Positions 1-8,140 of a stretch of DNA of 64,000 bases are shown here, one piece after another. This stretch comes from Ruegeria atlantica. Lineage in GTDB: Bacteria; Pseudomonadota; Alphaproteobacteria; Rhodobacterales; Rhodobacteraceae. A program made the position numbers and the translations under genes. The notes under the pieces are model-generated. The model had not been told where the DNA came from. It saw only the letters and a list, made by a program, of their open reading frames with translations, and ran no database searches. The stretch lies in NCBI RefSeq assembly GCF_013032455.1, contig NZ_WQCF01000005.1, positions 186,001 to 250,000 of the forward strand. Direction: 5' to 3'. Numbering within the stretch: the first letter of the stretch is position 1; every line of letters starts with the position of its first letter.

Positions 1-518
1 GAATTGAAGACGACGCTGGCAACCCGCTGCGCGTCAGGATCGGGCTAAACAGTGGCGAGGCTCTGGTCGGCAACATAGGGTCAGAGCAGCGTTTGAATTA
101 TACTGCAATTGGCGATGTGGTGAACGTTGCCAGCCGATTAGAGGGAGCCAACAAGGATTACGATACACTGATCCTGATTGGTCCAGAAACCCGACGCCAA
201 GCGGCTGACAAAATCTTGGTGCGCGAACTGGACACGTTAACTGTATTTGGGCGCACAAAGGAGTTGGTGGTCCACGAACTGATTGCGATGGCAGATGAGA
301 TTGACGGATCGCTTGCGTGGATTGAGGCCTACGAACAAGGCCTCGCGTATTACCGAGCAGGGCAGTTTGAAAAAGCTGTTGCTGCCTTTAAGGCCGCTGA
401 TCAAGAACGAAACGGAGATCCCGCCTCGGTCGTCATGATGTCACGCGCCCAAGTTTTGTTGGAGAATCCGCCACCGGAAGATTGGAACGCAGTTACGAAC
501 ACCAATAAGAAGCAGTAG
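1..518 (+). CDS. Class III adenylate/guanylate cyclase, C-terminal part (start lies outside window)
   Basis: The frame is open from base 3, so the start codon and N-terminal part lie upstream of the window. The visible ~170 codons begin inside the cyclase catalytic domain: RIGLNSGEALVGNIG followed by YTAIGDVVNVASRLE, the late part of the class III fold that carries the conserved G-D-x-V-N-x-A-R substrate-binding segment. After about 60 further residues there is a helical C-terminal tail (EAYEQGLAYYRAGQFEKAVAAF) that looks like one TPR unit. It should make cAMP or cGMP from the nucleoside triphosphate. Sensor or membrane domains of the missing N-terminus are unknown. It converges on the cyclase-TPR gene at 729-2516 with about 210 bp between the stop codons. 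Confidence 0.85.
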   Translation, partial: IEDDAGNPLRVRIGLNSGEALVGNIGSEQRLNYTAIGDVVNVASRLEGANKDYDTLILIGPETRRQAADKILVRELDTLTVFGRTKELVVHELIAMADEIDGSLAWIEAYEQGLAYYRAGQFEKAVAAFKAADQERNGDPASVVMMSRAQVLLENPPPEDWNAVTNTNKKQ

Positions 519-728
519 TTTCCGGGACACGTAGACGCCAAATTGTCCGTTGAAGATTGGAACAGAGAGAGTTTTTGCAGCAACAAACAATTGCAAGGTA
601 CGCTTTGCTGCTGCGTCGCGTATGAGATCCGCAAAGAGCCCAAAGTGGACCATTCCAACTCATTTCGACCGGCTTCGGATTACCAGACCGCACCCGGTTT
701 TGAGGTTTCAGTCTGGACAATCATTTAT

Positions 729-2516
729 CTAATCCAGACCGGCTTCCCTCAGATTTCTGATTAATCTATCCAAACGGTGTTGCTCCTTATACGGTTGCTT
801 CTGTGCGTATTCCCGCAATTTGAAATTCGGATGTAACCTACGCACTTTTTCAATGGCCCAAAGTGCATCTTCCTTGCACTTCAATGCACCGTTGCATGCA
901 GCAAGCGCTAAATAAGGTTCAACGTTGCCACTGTCGAGGTTGATAGCGCTTTGGGCCGCTTCGATGGCCTCGTGATAACGTTCGCAACCATAGAGCGCAT
1001 TTGCGAGGATCGCCGGGTACATGGGAGGGTGAACTGGGGTCAGTCGCAGCGCGAATTGAGCGAATTCTATAGATTCGTTGGAACGGCCCAGAAAGTTCAG
1101 AACAGCAGCTTTGAGGGAATAGGCAGCAGGGCAGCTTGGTCGGGCTAATACCGCTGAATTGGCATGCGTTTCTGCGTCATCGAATTCACGGTTGCTCAAA
1201 TGAACTTGCGCTAGAACCAAGTGTGGATAACCAGTTACGTCATCGCGTCTAATGGCTTCCTGCGCTCGTGTGACTGCGAAGTCCAGTGTTTTCGACGGTG
1301 TTTCACATTGTCCAGACAAAGCCTCGAGCCAATAGGCTAAAGAGGCCGTGGCATATCCGGTGGCAGATTCAGGCTCAAGCTCAATGGACAATTCCAGTAG
1401 CCGTTGCGCCTCATTGAGTTCGGCATTGTTTTTCGAATCCCATAAGAGTGCTTCACCGTTGTAGTAACTCTGAAGGGCCATCGGATTTCGGAATGCGCCT
1501 CGCGCCAATCGGTCGGCTTCACCATGTATCAGCTGGATTTCCAAAGCCGTCACGATTTCTTCAATAATTGCATCCTGTATTTTGAACAGCCCAGAGATAT
1601 CGCCAACCTCTCGGTCAAATTGTCCTGCCCATAAGTATCGACCATTTGACACTTCCACGAGTTCAGCATTCACGCGAAGCTGACCACCCAATTTTTGCAG
1701 ATTTCCTTTGAGCACATACTGAACGCCAAAAGTCTGCCCAAACTCTTCAAGAGACATCTTTTTCGAACGTTGCATCGAAGGTGTCTCATCTCCGACAAGA
1801 ATAAGATGTGGGACTCTGATCAACGCGACGATCAACCCACTACTGATACTGTCAGCGATACTGCCTTGATCCTCTTCGGCGCTGAGGTTTTCAAATGGCT
1901 TTACCGCCAGAAAGGGTTTTCCGTATCCCAACTCCTGGAAGAGGTCAGAGCGTTTTCTTACTGCGCCAGTTCCAGCACTTGGATGAGGCATATCGGTCAA
2001 TCTGTAAACTTCCACCGGTTTCTCGATATTCTTGAGCCTTTGCTCACCGGTAAATTCGAACCGTTTGGGCAGCTTGTTTGCGATCGCCTGATGTACGGAA
2101 CCCGAGATACATACGCTCCCTGGTTCTGCCAAAGTCTCCAATCTTGCTGCGATATTTACGCCGTCGCCAAAGATGTCATCTTCATCCAGAATGACGTCGT
2201 CCAGATTGATCCCAATTCTAAGTTCAAACCGCGTGTCCGAAGAGTTGTCGGCATTTCGAACTGCCATTTCATTTTGGATTTCAATGGAACATTGCACCGC
2301 GTCGACGGCACTGTTGAACTTCACCAGTATTCCATCGCCCATCATCTTGAAAATTCTGCCGTCGTGGCTGGTAATTCTTGGTTCAATCACTTCGGCAAGG
2401 CGCTCTTTCCATGCTGCGAGCGTACCCATTTCATTCGCGCCCATAAGCTGGCTGAAACCCACAACATCCGCTGCTAGTATCGCTGCCAGCCTTCGCTTTA
2501 CGCTTTCCTCTGCCAT
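729..2516 (-). CDS. Class III nucleotide cyclase with TolB-like and TPR domains
   Basis: 595 aa from the ATG at 2516 (MAEESVKRRLAAILAADVVGFS); an upstream in-frame start at 2579 would only add 21 unlikely residues. Residues ~8-190 are a class III cyclase domain: metal-binding Asp in AADVVGFS, the second in MMGDGI, and GDGVNIAARLE for substrate contact. Residues ~205-330 match the TolB-like domain often joined to these cyclases (FLAVKPFENLS...GVQYVLKGNLQK...LWAGQFDR). The rest is TPR-type helical repeats. This architecture is common in alphaproteobacteria and is cytosolic, with no signal peptide or membrane segment. TPRs probably mediate partner binding; the signal sensed is unknown. Confidence 0.88.
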   Translation of the reverse strand: MAEESVKRRLAAILAADVVGFSQLMGANEMGTLAAWKERLAEVIEPRITSHDGRIFKMMGDGILVKFNSAVDAVQCSIEIQNEMAVRNADNSSDTRFELRIGINLDDVILDEDDIFGDGVNIAARLETLAEPGSVCISGSVHQAIANKLPKRFEFTGEQRLKNIEKPVEVYRLTDMPHPSAGTGAVRKRSDLFQELGYGKPFLAVKPFENLSAEEDQGSIADSISSGLIVALIRVPHLILVGDETPSMQRSKKMSLEEFGQTFGVQYVLKGNLQKLGGQLRVNAELVEVSNGRYLWAGQFDREVGDISGLFKIQDAIIEEIVTALEIQLIHGEADRLARGAFRNPMALQSYYNGEALLWDSKNNAELNEAQRLLELSIELEPESATGYATASLAYWLEALSGQCETPSKTLDFAVTRAQEAIRRDDVTGYPHLVLAQVHLSNREFDDAETHANSAVLARPSCPAAYSLKAAVLNFLGRSNESIEFAQFALRLTPVHPPMYPAILANALYGCERYHEAIEAAQSAINLDSGNVEPYLALAACNGALKCKEDALWAIEKVRRLHPNFKLREYAQKQPYKEQHRLDRLIRNLREAGLD

Positions 2517-2788
2517 TGTACGTTCCGATGAGACACGCGTCATAATTATATCGAAAAATCGAAAAGTTGCGACTCTCAAACCATTTCCGGCCCAACCTAC
2601 AGCTATGCGCTGGATGCCTGTTTACCATAGTCGTCCATTTTGTCCGCAGAATGGACTAAGGCAAGAAGCAATACAGCGCAGGACTATCACAGATAGTGGT
2701 CAAGTTGCCGTGCTGCGCAGCGATGCCGCCCGGTTGCGACCAGTCGCCTTAAAGCAATTGTTTTGACATGTGCGACGTTCCGCAAATT

Positions 2789-2996
2789 TTAACCGTCGAA
2801 ATTCCAGATGTCGCGCTGAACCTTCCAGCCGTTGTCACCTTTGCGGAAGTAGAGAATGTACTTCCCAGCGAGTTTTTGTCCGCCCATGAAACCAGTCAAT
2901 GTTCCCATAGTAATGGCAAAGTCTCCGCTGACATGTGCCTCGGTAAGATTGGCAACAACGTCACTTAAGCCGCCATCAATTGCTGCCTGCCAATAC
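2789..2996 (-). pseudogene. NTF2/SnoaL-like protein, C-terminal fragment cut by an IS element
   Basis: The reverse strand encodes about 69 codons ending YILYFRKGDNGWKVQRDIWN-FDG-stop, with the second half of an NTF2-like (DUF4440/ketosteroid-isomerase-type) fold: a helix, then VSGDFAITMGTLTGF and the two final strands with a conserved W. The reading frame runs straight into the inverted repeat of the IS6-family element at 2997, where a stop follows, so the N-terminal half is missing. I did not find the other half on the far side of the element (after 3814), so sequence was probably lost as well as interrupted. Too short and too generic to assign a substrate. Confidence 0.65.
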
Positions 2997-3814
2997 GGTT
3001 CCGTTGCAAAGATTTGGGTAAATCAAATAGTAATACGATCACTTCAGGTTCAGATTGCCAACTCGGCGAATTGACGAAACGGAAAGATTCCAGGCGTCAA
3101 TTTGCCATTGCGGATCATGTGTGCCACTTCGATTCCGTCGAGCGTTGCTGCCGCTGAAGCGAAGGCCTTGAACCCCAGCATTAGCCGAGAGCGCCTCTTA
3201 ATGAAACGGTGATCCTGCTCAACAATGATATTTAGGTATTTCCGCCTGACCATTTCAATCGAGATCAGGCACCCAAAGCCCTTCAGCATTTTATTGATCA
3301 CCTTGATACCAGCTGTGTTGGCACCGCTCTTGCCGATAACAATCTTCCGTAGCATACCATTGACCACAAGCATCCGAGCGAAGAAGTTCGTCGCGGCAGG
3401 CTTGTTTTGACGTGCTGATAGCATGAGATCAAGCGTCTTGCCGTATTTGTCGACGGCCCGATAGAGATATGCCCACGTACCCTTCACCTTGATGTAAGTC
3501 TCATCCATTCTCCAGGAGCGATCACATGGTTTTTTCCTGCGGCGCGCTACTTCAGCAATTGCGCCTGAGTATCGTGTCACCCAACGGTTCAATGTCGTAT
3601 GATCAACCGATACATCGCGTTCTGCCATGATTTCTTCCAAATCACGGTACGACATGCCGTATCGAACATAGAATAACACTGCGAAAAGGATAACGCCCTT
3701 CGGATACTGCGCGCCTTTGAAAGAAATCATGAGCTGGCTTTCGACCTAATTCTATCGACAGCCATTCACTCGCTAACTCCCTAAGCGTCAATCGCAAAAG
3801 TTTGCAACAGATCC
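2997..3814 (-). mobile_element. IS6-family insertion sequence (818 bp)
   Basis: A single DDE transposase gene fills the element. Its ends carry imperfect inverted repeats: GGTTCCGTTGCAAAGATTTG at 2997-3016, and on the other strand GGATCTGTTGCAAACTTTTG at 3814-3795 (16 of 20 identical), with the TGTTGCAAA core typical of IS6 ends. The total size fits the family (~0.8 kb). The 8-bp flanks (2989-2996 and 3815-3822) do not match, so there is no target-site duplication. This suggests that recombination or deletion followed insertion. Confidence 0.8.
3050..3730 (-). CDS. IS6-family transposase, probably inactive
   Basis: 226 aa, normal length for IS6 transposases. It has the N-terminal helix-turn-helix region (SYRDLEEIMAERDVSVDHTTLNRW), first catalytic Asp in WRMDETYIKVKG, and third acidic residue in VEQDHRFIKRR. 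The middle catalytic Asp, normally in the sequence IDKSGAN, is Gly here (VIGKSGAN; codon GGC near base 3335). All three acidic residues are needed for DDE chemistry, so the enzyme is predicted dead although the frame is intact. The C-terminus ends PFRQFAELAI. Confidence 0.85.
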   Translation of the reverse strand: MISFKGAQYPKGVILFAVLFYVRYGMSYRDLEEIMAERDVSVDHTTLNRWVTRYSGAIAEVARRRKKPCDRSWRMDETYIKVKGTWAYLYRAVDKYGKTLDLMLSARQNKPAATNFFARMLVVNGMLRKIVIGKSGANTAGIKVINKMLKGFGCLISIEMVRRKYLNIIVEQDHRFIKRRSRLMLGFKAFASAAATLDGIEVAHMIRNGKLTPGIFPFRQFAELAI

Positions 3815-4245
3815 CCATCGGCATCTGAGCCGGATTGACCAAAAGGAGTTCGCGACTGATAGAAAACATGGAACGGAACAATTACGTCCCCAGAAACTGG
3901 CGGCCCAGACGTTCACTCAAGACCTTGCGGCCAATGAGATCAAGTTGCGTGCGTAACCCCAACAAGGCACGGCCTGCGTTTCGATCAACAGGCCGGATGC
4001 ATATGGGCGACTGCCGAGAACATGCGAGAAAGCATTTGCGAACAGCAGCCGCTACATGCATTGGGGCCGTATTCGCTGAACCTTACAAACGACACAGCGT
4101 TTTTTATTGTTGCATTTGAGGCTAGCGCTGAGCCCTAACTATCTGTTTTCTACCGTGCACCTAAATTCCCGGTTCGCGCAAAAACCGACGCAGCTTTTCT
4201 GCTAAACTTCGTTGATCATGTAACCTCCTTTAGAAAAACAACAAA
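3815..4245. other. Intergenic stretch with a strong ribosome site but only a broken micro-ORF
   Basis: No convincing gene. On the reverse strand, just downstream of the MaoC gene, GGAGG at 4228-4224 stands 4 nt before an ATG at 4219. That frame stops after five codons (M-I-N-E-V). In another frame the sequence continues as LAEKLRRFLREPGI and stops at 4161, which looks like a natural protein tail. This may be a tiny frameshifted remnant of a former operon gene. The remainder up to the IS end shows nothing recognisable. Confidence 0.4.
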
Positions 4246-4689
4246 TTACCTGCCTTCGCAAATTGGGAGAGTGTACGTTACTGCGGTGCCTTCAACACAA
4301 ATGTCGCCCAGTGAATCCACTACACAGGTTTTCAACGTGCAAATCGGTTTGTCATCGCGTACTTCGATGACTTCGACCCGCGCCTCTATCGTTTCTCCCA
4401 CGCGCACAGCCTTTTTGAACCGCCAGTTTGTTTCAAGGAACACCGTACCTGGGCCGGGAAGATTTTCTGCGACAACTGCATTGAGCAGCCCGGTGGTCAC
4501 ACCGCCCTGAACGACCAATCCACCAAGAACGGTCTTTGCAGCTATTTCGCTGTCATAGTGGATTGGGTTCTTGTCGCCGGTCACCTTAGTAAACGCTTCG
4601 ACATCGCGCATAGAGGTTGTTCTTTCTCTGCTGGAACGTTGCCCCCGTTGGGGCTTACCATTCATGGTGCCTTTCCACCCGTTTTCCAT
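4246..4689 (-). CDS. MaoC-like dehydratase / hot-dog fold hydratase
   Basis: 147 aa. A polar N-terminal extension of ~25 residues precedes a MaoC hot-dog domain with the hydratase signature FTKVTGDKNPIHYD (Asp and His of the R-specific enoyl-CoA hydratase site), then GGLVVQGGVTTGLL and LETNWRFKKAVRVGETIEARVEV. Family members hydrate trans-2-enoyl-CoA to (R)-3-hydroxyacyl-CoA or act on related thioesters. The ATG is preceded by AAGGAG. It is the third gene of a leftward operon behind two flavoenzymes, 10 bp after the gene at 4700-5854. The context suggests an oxidative route for a hydrophobic or cyclic substrate, which is not identifiable. Confidence 0.85.
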   Translation of the reverse strand: MENGWKGTMNGKPQRGQRSSRERTTSMRDVEAFTKVTGDKNPIHYDSEIAAKTVLGGLVVQGGVTTGLLNAVVAENLPGPGTVFLETNWRFKKAVRVGETIEARVEVIEVRDDKPICTLKTCVVDSLGDICVEGTAVTYTLPICEGR

Positions 4690-4699
4690 GGTTTTCTCC

Positions 4700-5854
4700 T
4701 TAAGCTGCCTGAGCTGATGGTGTTAGAGAGCGTTGCACACAAGAAAACTCCGCTTTCATCTCGTCGTTCAAACGCATGTGCAGGCCCTTCAATTGCTCCA
4801 GCGTCCAGTCGAAGGACGCAATTTCCGAAGTAATCTGAAAAAGGTTAGCCGATAGTTGGTTGCGCGTGTGCTGGTAGTCGGACAGGTCGCCAAAACCTTT
4901 AGTCATGGCAGTTTCAACCAGGAAATGCGCATCCCGCAACGCATCGGTTATTCCGTGTGCGGTCAACGGGTCTTTGAAGTATCCAGCATCTCCGACCAGT
5001 GCCCAACCTGGGCCCGCGCAGTGCCGCATGTGTCCCGCCGCGCCCAGGTAGCGTTTGGGTTTCTCGACAAACGAACGGTGATCCAAATGTTCCGCCACTT
5101 CGGTGTCCCACCGCCGTAATTGGTCGCGAAGACCGGAGCAAACGTCAGAACCAAATCTGGTTTTGAAAGCTTGGGGAGGACAGGCAGCAAACAGGCAGTG
5201 CTGATCATTGGTTGTCGGGATCAATCCGGCGGCAGCATTCACGTCATAAAACCACCGGTAGCCGCAGTTGGGGATGCCATCCACATATGCATAGGCACAG
5301 GCTGAGTGGATATTCGAGCGGATGGTTTCCCTCGCCCTCACCAGTTTCGCGACGGTTGAGTTTCTGCCGTCGGCACCAACAATCAAGTCCGCATGGATCG
5401 GATGTCTGTTGCCGTCGCGGTCCATTAGAACGACACCGATCACACGATTATCAGGCCCCCGGAGAACGTCGCAGCAGACTGTGGCCGTCTTCAACTCCAC
5501 ACCCGCTTTTTGTGCCGCCTCGCCCAAAACCTTGTCCAGCAGCCAGCGACGGGGGGCGTAAAGCCCCTCGTATCCAGCATCCGATTTGAGCGAGATATCG
5601 AAGACGTCGTCGCCGTAGACGAATTGAGTTGCGTTGACCGCAGGGGTTGACACCTTGACTGCCTCCAACACACCCCAATGAGCAAGCAGATGGATCGCAG
5701 GACGCATCAATGCATGGGTTGAAAGCGTGTCTTGGATCTCGGTGTCCCGATCCACCAGCAGTACACGCGCTCCGCCCCGTGCCAGCAACATTGCAGTTGT
5801 GGCCCCTGCCACGCGGGCACCGACAACAATTGCATCATATTTCTGCGTTTGCAT
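4700..5854 (-). CDS. FAD-dependent monooxygenase / geranylgeranyl-reductase-type flavoprotein
   Basis: 384 aa. It has an N-terminal Rossmann dinucleotide site (IVVGARVAGATTAMLLARGG, with GxRVAG in place of the more usual GxGxxG) and the second FAD motif of the PHBH superfamily (ADLIVGADGRNSTVAKLV). The third motif, contacting the ribityl chain, is WALVGDAGYFKDPLTAHGITDALRDA. No signal peptide. Such enzymes hydroxylate or reduce small hydrophobic substrates using NAD(P)H. Strong GAGGAGG ribosome site. It sits 12 bp after the flavin monooxygenase gene and 10 bp before the MaoC gene, so the three are surely co-transcribed. The first glycine of the Rossmann motif is conserved, so FAD binding is expected. 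Confidence 0.85.
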   Translation of the reverse strand: MQTQKYDAIVVGARVAGATTAMLLARGGARVLLVDRDTEIQDTLSTHALMRPAIHLLAHWGVLEAVKVSTPAVNATQFVYGDDVFDISLKSDAGYEGLYAPRRWLLDKVLGEAAQKAGVELKTATVCCDVLRGPDNRVIGVVLMDRDGNRHPIHADLIVGADGRNSTVAKLVRARETIRSNIHSACAYAYVDGIPNCGYRWFYDVNAAAGLIPTTNDQHCLFAACPPQAFKTRFGSDVCSGLRDQLRRWDTEVAEHLDHRSFVEKPKRYLGAAGHMRHCAGPGWALVGDAGYFKDPLTAHGITDALRDAHFLVETAMTKGFGDLSDYQHTRNQLSANLFQITSEIASFDWTLEQLKGLHMRLNDEMKAEFSCVQRSLTPSAQAA

Positions 5855-5866
5855 GACATCCTCCTC

Positions 5867-7102
5867 TCATGCGGCCAAAGGTTGATTGAGTTGAATGCAA
5901 ATCTGTCGCGCCAGCGCCTTTGCGTCCCGTGTGGCGCCGTCGATATGTACGGAACGGCTGGTCCGCAGAAAGGGCAGCCCCATCACGTACAATCCGTGTT
6001 CGACGATGCCGCCTTGGTGTTGGATACGGCCCTTGTGATCAAAAACAGGAATCTGAACAAAGCGATGATCAGGGTTGAACCCGGTTGCCCAGATCACGGT
6101 GTCGATTTCGGTCAGATCGATGGCCAGCCTGGGATCAGCCGGCACAATGGTCGGTGCAAAACGCTGAGGTGGCGCGACCATATCGTCGAATCCCCGATCC
6201 GAAATCCAGGTATCAATCCTGTCTAAAAGGCGGTTCATTTTCAGTTCCGCGGAAGAGACGGAATTAAACAATCCACCGGAGAATTGCGCCTTGCTGTCTC
6301 GGATATCCATCATGCGCCCGACGAGTTCGACGCCCCGGGCCTGTAGGATATCCAGGTTCAGATCGTTGCGCTCCGGCGTTCCAATCAACGGCAGCGACGG
6401 TGTTCGCCGGACGCGTTCCAGATCGTCCACCTTGGTGAACGGCTCATCAAAAACACGAGCCAGATGCATCCACTGCAAAATATCCGCGTCGCGATAGGTG
6501 CGCGGTAAACGCCCGTGACTTCCGACGGCCAGAGTTACCTTGCGGCCGGACCACGCGAGTTCCTGCGCGATTTGAAGCCCAGATGCCGAGGCGCCAACCA
6601 CCAAGACGCTGCCTGAACGCAACTCGAGCGGACTGCGATAGGTGATCGGCGAAAACTGTTCGATACGATGGGGGAGGGCGCTGGCAAAGGCAGGAACCTT
6701 GGCGCGCGCGCAGGCGCCGGTGGCAATAACCACAGACCGGCACCGAATTGCGCCCCGGTTGGTTTCGGCAATGTATCCCTCACCAAGTCTCGACAGCGAG
6801 TTCACCGAAGTATTCGTAAAAAGCGGCGGCGCATGTCGTGTGACCCAATTGTCAAATTCGGACGCGAACCGTCGGGCTGTGGCGAATCCGTCGGGGTCCT
6901 CGGGTCCGTGCGTTTGACCGGCCAGTGTATTCATCCAGTTGGGGGTCAAAAGGCGCAGCGAGTCCCAGCGACGGCTGTGCCAGCTTTCACCGGCGCGCCC
7001 AGCATCCAGAACAAGGTGGTCAATCGAGCGTTTGCTGAGTTCAAAGCTCATGGCAAGGCCGCACTGGCCCGCCCCGATGATCAGGGTGGTTGTCGAATAC
7101 AT
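5867..7102 (-). CDS. Flavin-containing monooxygenase (FMO/NAD(P)-binding oxidoreductase)
   Basis: 411 aa from the ATG at 7102 (MYSTTTLIIGAGQCGLAMS), chosen because a TGAGG lies at the right spacing; the GTG 12 bp upstream overlaps that site. FAD site GAGQCG near residue 10; GESWHSRRWDSLRLLTPNW, typical of group B FMOs; second dinucleotide site VLVVGASASGLQIAQELA near residue 170 for NAD(P)H. WATGFNPDHRFV close to the C-terminus is the ATG motif of FMO/Baeyer-Villiger relatives. It heads the three-gene operon with the FAD enzyme and the MaoC hydratase. Substrate unknown; oxygenation of a carbonyl, S or N atom is the family chemistry. Confidence 0.85.
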   Translation of the reverse strand: MYSTTTLIIGAGQCGLAMSFELSKRSIDHLVLDAGRAGESWHSRRWDSLRLLTPNWMNTLAGQTHGPEDPDGFATARRFASEFDNWVTRHAPPLFTNTSVNSLSRLGEGYIAETNRGAIRCRSVVIATGACARAKVPAFASALPHRIEQFSPITYRSPLELRSGSVLVVGASASGLQIAQELAWSGRKVTLAVGSHGRLPRTYRDADILQWMHLARVFDEPFTKVDDLERVRRTPSLPLIGTPERNDLNLDILQARGVELVGRMMDIRDSKAQFSGGLFNSVSSAELKMNRLLDRIDTWISDRGFDDMVAPPQRFAPTIVPADPRLAIDLTEIDTVIWATGFNPDHRFVQIPVFDHKGRIQHQGGIVEHGLYVMGLPFLRTSRSVHIDGATRDAKALARQICIQLNQPLAA

Positions 7103-7163
7103 TTGGGGCCTCACAATGAAGAGGGTTATGCGAACCCCAGGGCACAGGGTTCGCCTGCGTGGT

Positions 7164-7355
7164 TTACAGAGGGAAACGACCGCCGCGATGACTTAGCGCC
7201 TTTGTGGCCTCGCGCAGTTCGCGGAACTGTTGTTGCCCGATATCGTTCAGCATTCGGTCACACAGCACGTTTGCGGGGCTGTAGGCCATGGGCGAGCCGG
7301 ACTGGGAGCCGCTGAAGGCAGCAAGGAAAGTTTTCAATGCGGCGATCATTTTCAT
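7164..7355 (-). CDS. Small basic protein of unknown function (DUF1127-like tail)
   Basis: 63 aa from the ATG at 7355, preceded by AAGGAACC 6-8 nt upstream; an ATG at 7388 has no ribosome site. The C-terminal half (DRMLNDIGQQQFRELREATKAL) resembles the short LxDIGL-R segment of DUF1127 proteins common in Rhodobacteraceae, but the match is weak. The N-terminus (MKMIAALKTFLAAFSG) is amphipathic. It lies between the OsmC gene (ends 7392) and the flavin monooxygenase (starts 7102) on the same strand, so it is probably in the same transcript. No function assigned. Confidence 0.55.
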   Translation of the reverse strand: MKMIAALKTFLAAFSGSQSGSPMAYSPANVLCDRMLNDIGQQQFRELREATKALSHRGGRFPL

Positions 7356-7391
7356 TTTTAGGTTCCTTTTGAGTATGTGCGTGGACACATG

Positions 7392-7958
7392 TCAGGTCAC
7401 AGAAACGCGCACGTTTCCTGGATTTGTGATGATGTCGAAAACGGCGGATCGCTTCTGGCTTTGAGCCACAACTGCAGCGATCTCATCCTTCGTTGCGTTT
7501 GCATCGATGTCGAAGGCCACGCGGATGCCCTTGAACCCGTTACGCACGTCAGGGTCTATGCCGAGAATGCCGTAAAGGCTCATGTCGCCTTCCACGTTCG
7601 CGACTACCGAGCGCAGCTGGATACCCCTGTTCTGGGCCACGGACGCCACACCCGCGCACAGGCAGCTTGCCAGGGCAGACAGGACGATTTCGACCGGGGT
7701 TGCGCCGTTGTCTTCGGCGGCAAAACAGGTCGGGTGGTCGGCGTCAAAGGTAAAGGTCTCGGCGTGTTCGTGTTCTTCACCAAGGCCAAAGAACCCTTTT
7801 ACGGTCGAGCGGCTATGGACCCCGTGCAGCCATTCGCATTCGGCACGCCATGTGAACTCTGCCGCTGCGGGCATCTCTGTCAGCGCTTCGCGTGCGCTCA
7901 TCAGTGCCTCGACGTTCACGCCGTTGTTGGCGGGGGGCATTTGTGTTGTCATGTTCAT
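7392..7958 (-). CDS. OsmC-family protein
   Basis: 188 aa from the ATG at 7958, with GGAG 8-9 nt upstream (an in-frame TTG 12 bp upstream overlaps that site). OsmC fold: ADHPTCFAAEDNGATPVEIVLSALASCLCAG contributes the active-site region with the peroxidatic Cys in LASCL; the second half contains the ISL-type strand GIRVAFDIDANATKDEI. The second cysteine of classical OsmC/Ohr, usually just before P-V in the C-terminal helix, is replaced (KRSAVFDIITNP), while two adjacent Cys (SCLCAG) are present. It may therefore not be a standard thiol peroxidase. Divergent from the regulator-hydrolase gene at 8141. Confidence 0.82.
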   Translation of the reverse strand: MNMTTQMPPANNGVNVEALMSAREALTEMPAAAEFTWRAECEWLHGVHSRSTVKGFFGLGEEHEHAETFTFDADHPTCFAAEDNGATPVEIVLSALASCLCAGVASVAQNRGIQLRSVVANVEGDMSLYGILGIDPDVRNGFKGIRVAFDIDANATKDEIAAVVAQSQKRSAVFDIITNPGNVRVSVT

Positions 7959-8040
7959 CTTGTTCTCCAATCTGGTTTGGGCCTCATCGCCCTGTAACCA
8001 CAGGCTTACAGACGTGCCGGTTGCAAAGCTTGGGGGGGAT

Positions 8041-8071
8041 CTTGGGATTTCTTGGGGATTTCTTGGAGAAA
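8041..8071. promoter_or_regulatory. Three tandem ~10-bp direct repeats between OsmC and the regulator-hydrolase gene
   Basis: CTTGGGATTT (8041-8050), CTTGGGGATTT (8051-8061) and CTTGGAGAAA (8062-8071) lie head to tail in the divergent region. Winged-helix proteins of the OmpR/PhoB class typically bind direct repeats with one helical turn of spacing. The neighbouring gene (8141) encodes exactly such a domain, so this is a candidate autoregulatory and OsmC-operon operator. Inferred from pattern and position only. Confidence 0.5.
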
Positions 8072-8140
8072 CCGTCGAGGTAAAGGAAATGCGGGGTTTG
8101 ACGGCCTGACAGACGCGGGTCTTCGCGGTACTGTGGCCCT

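Noticed and set aside
1695-2477. 260-codon open frame on the plus strand
   Set aside because: Lies antisense to the cyclase-TPR gene, has no recognisable motif and reflects that gene's codon structure.
2989-3822. 8-bp target-site duplication around the IS6 element
   Set aside because: The flanking octamers GCCAATAC and CCATCGGC do not match.
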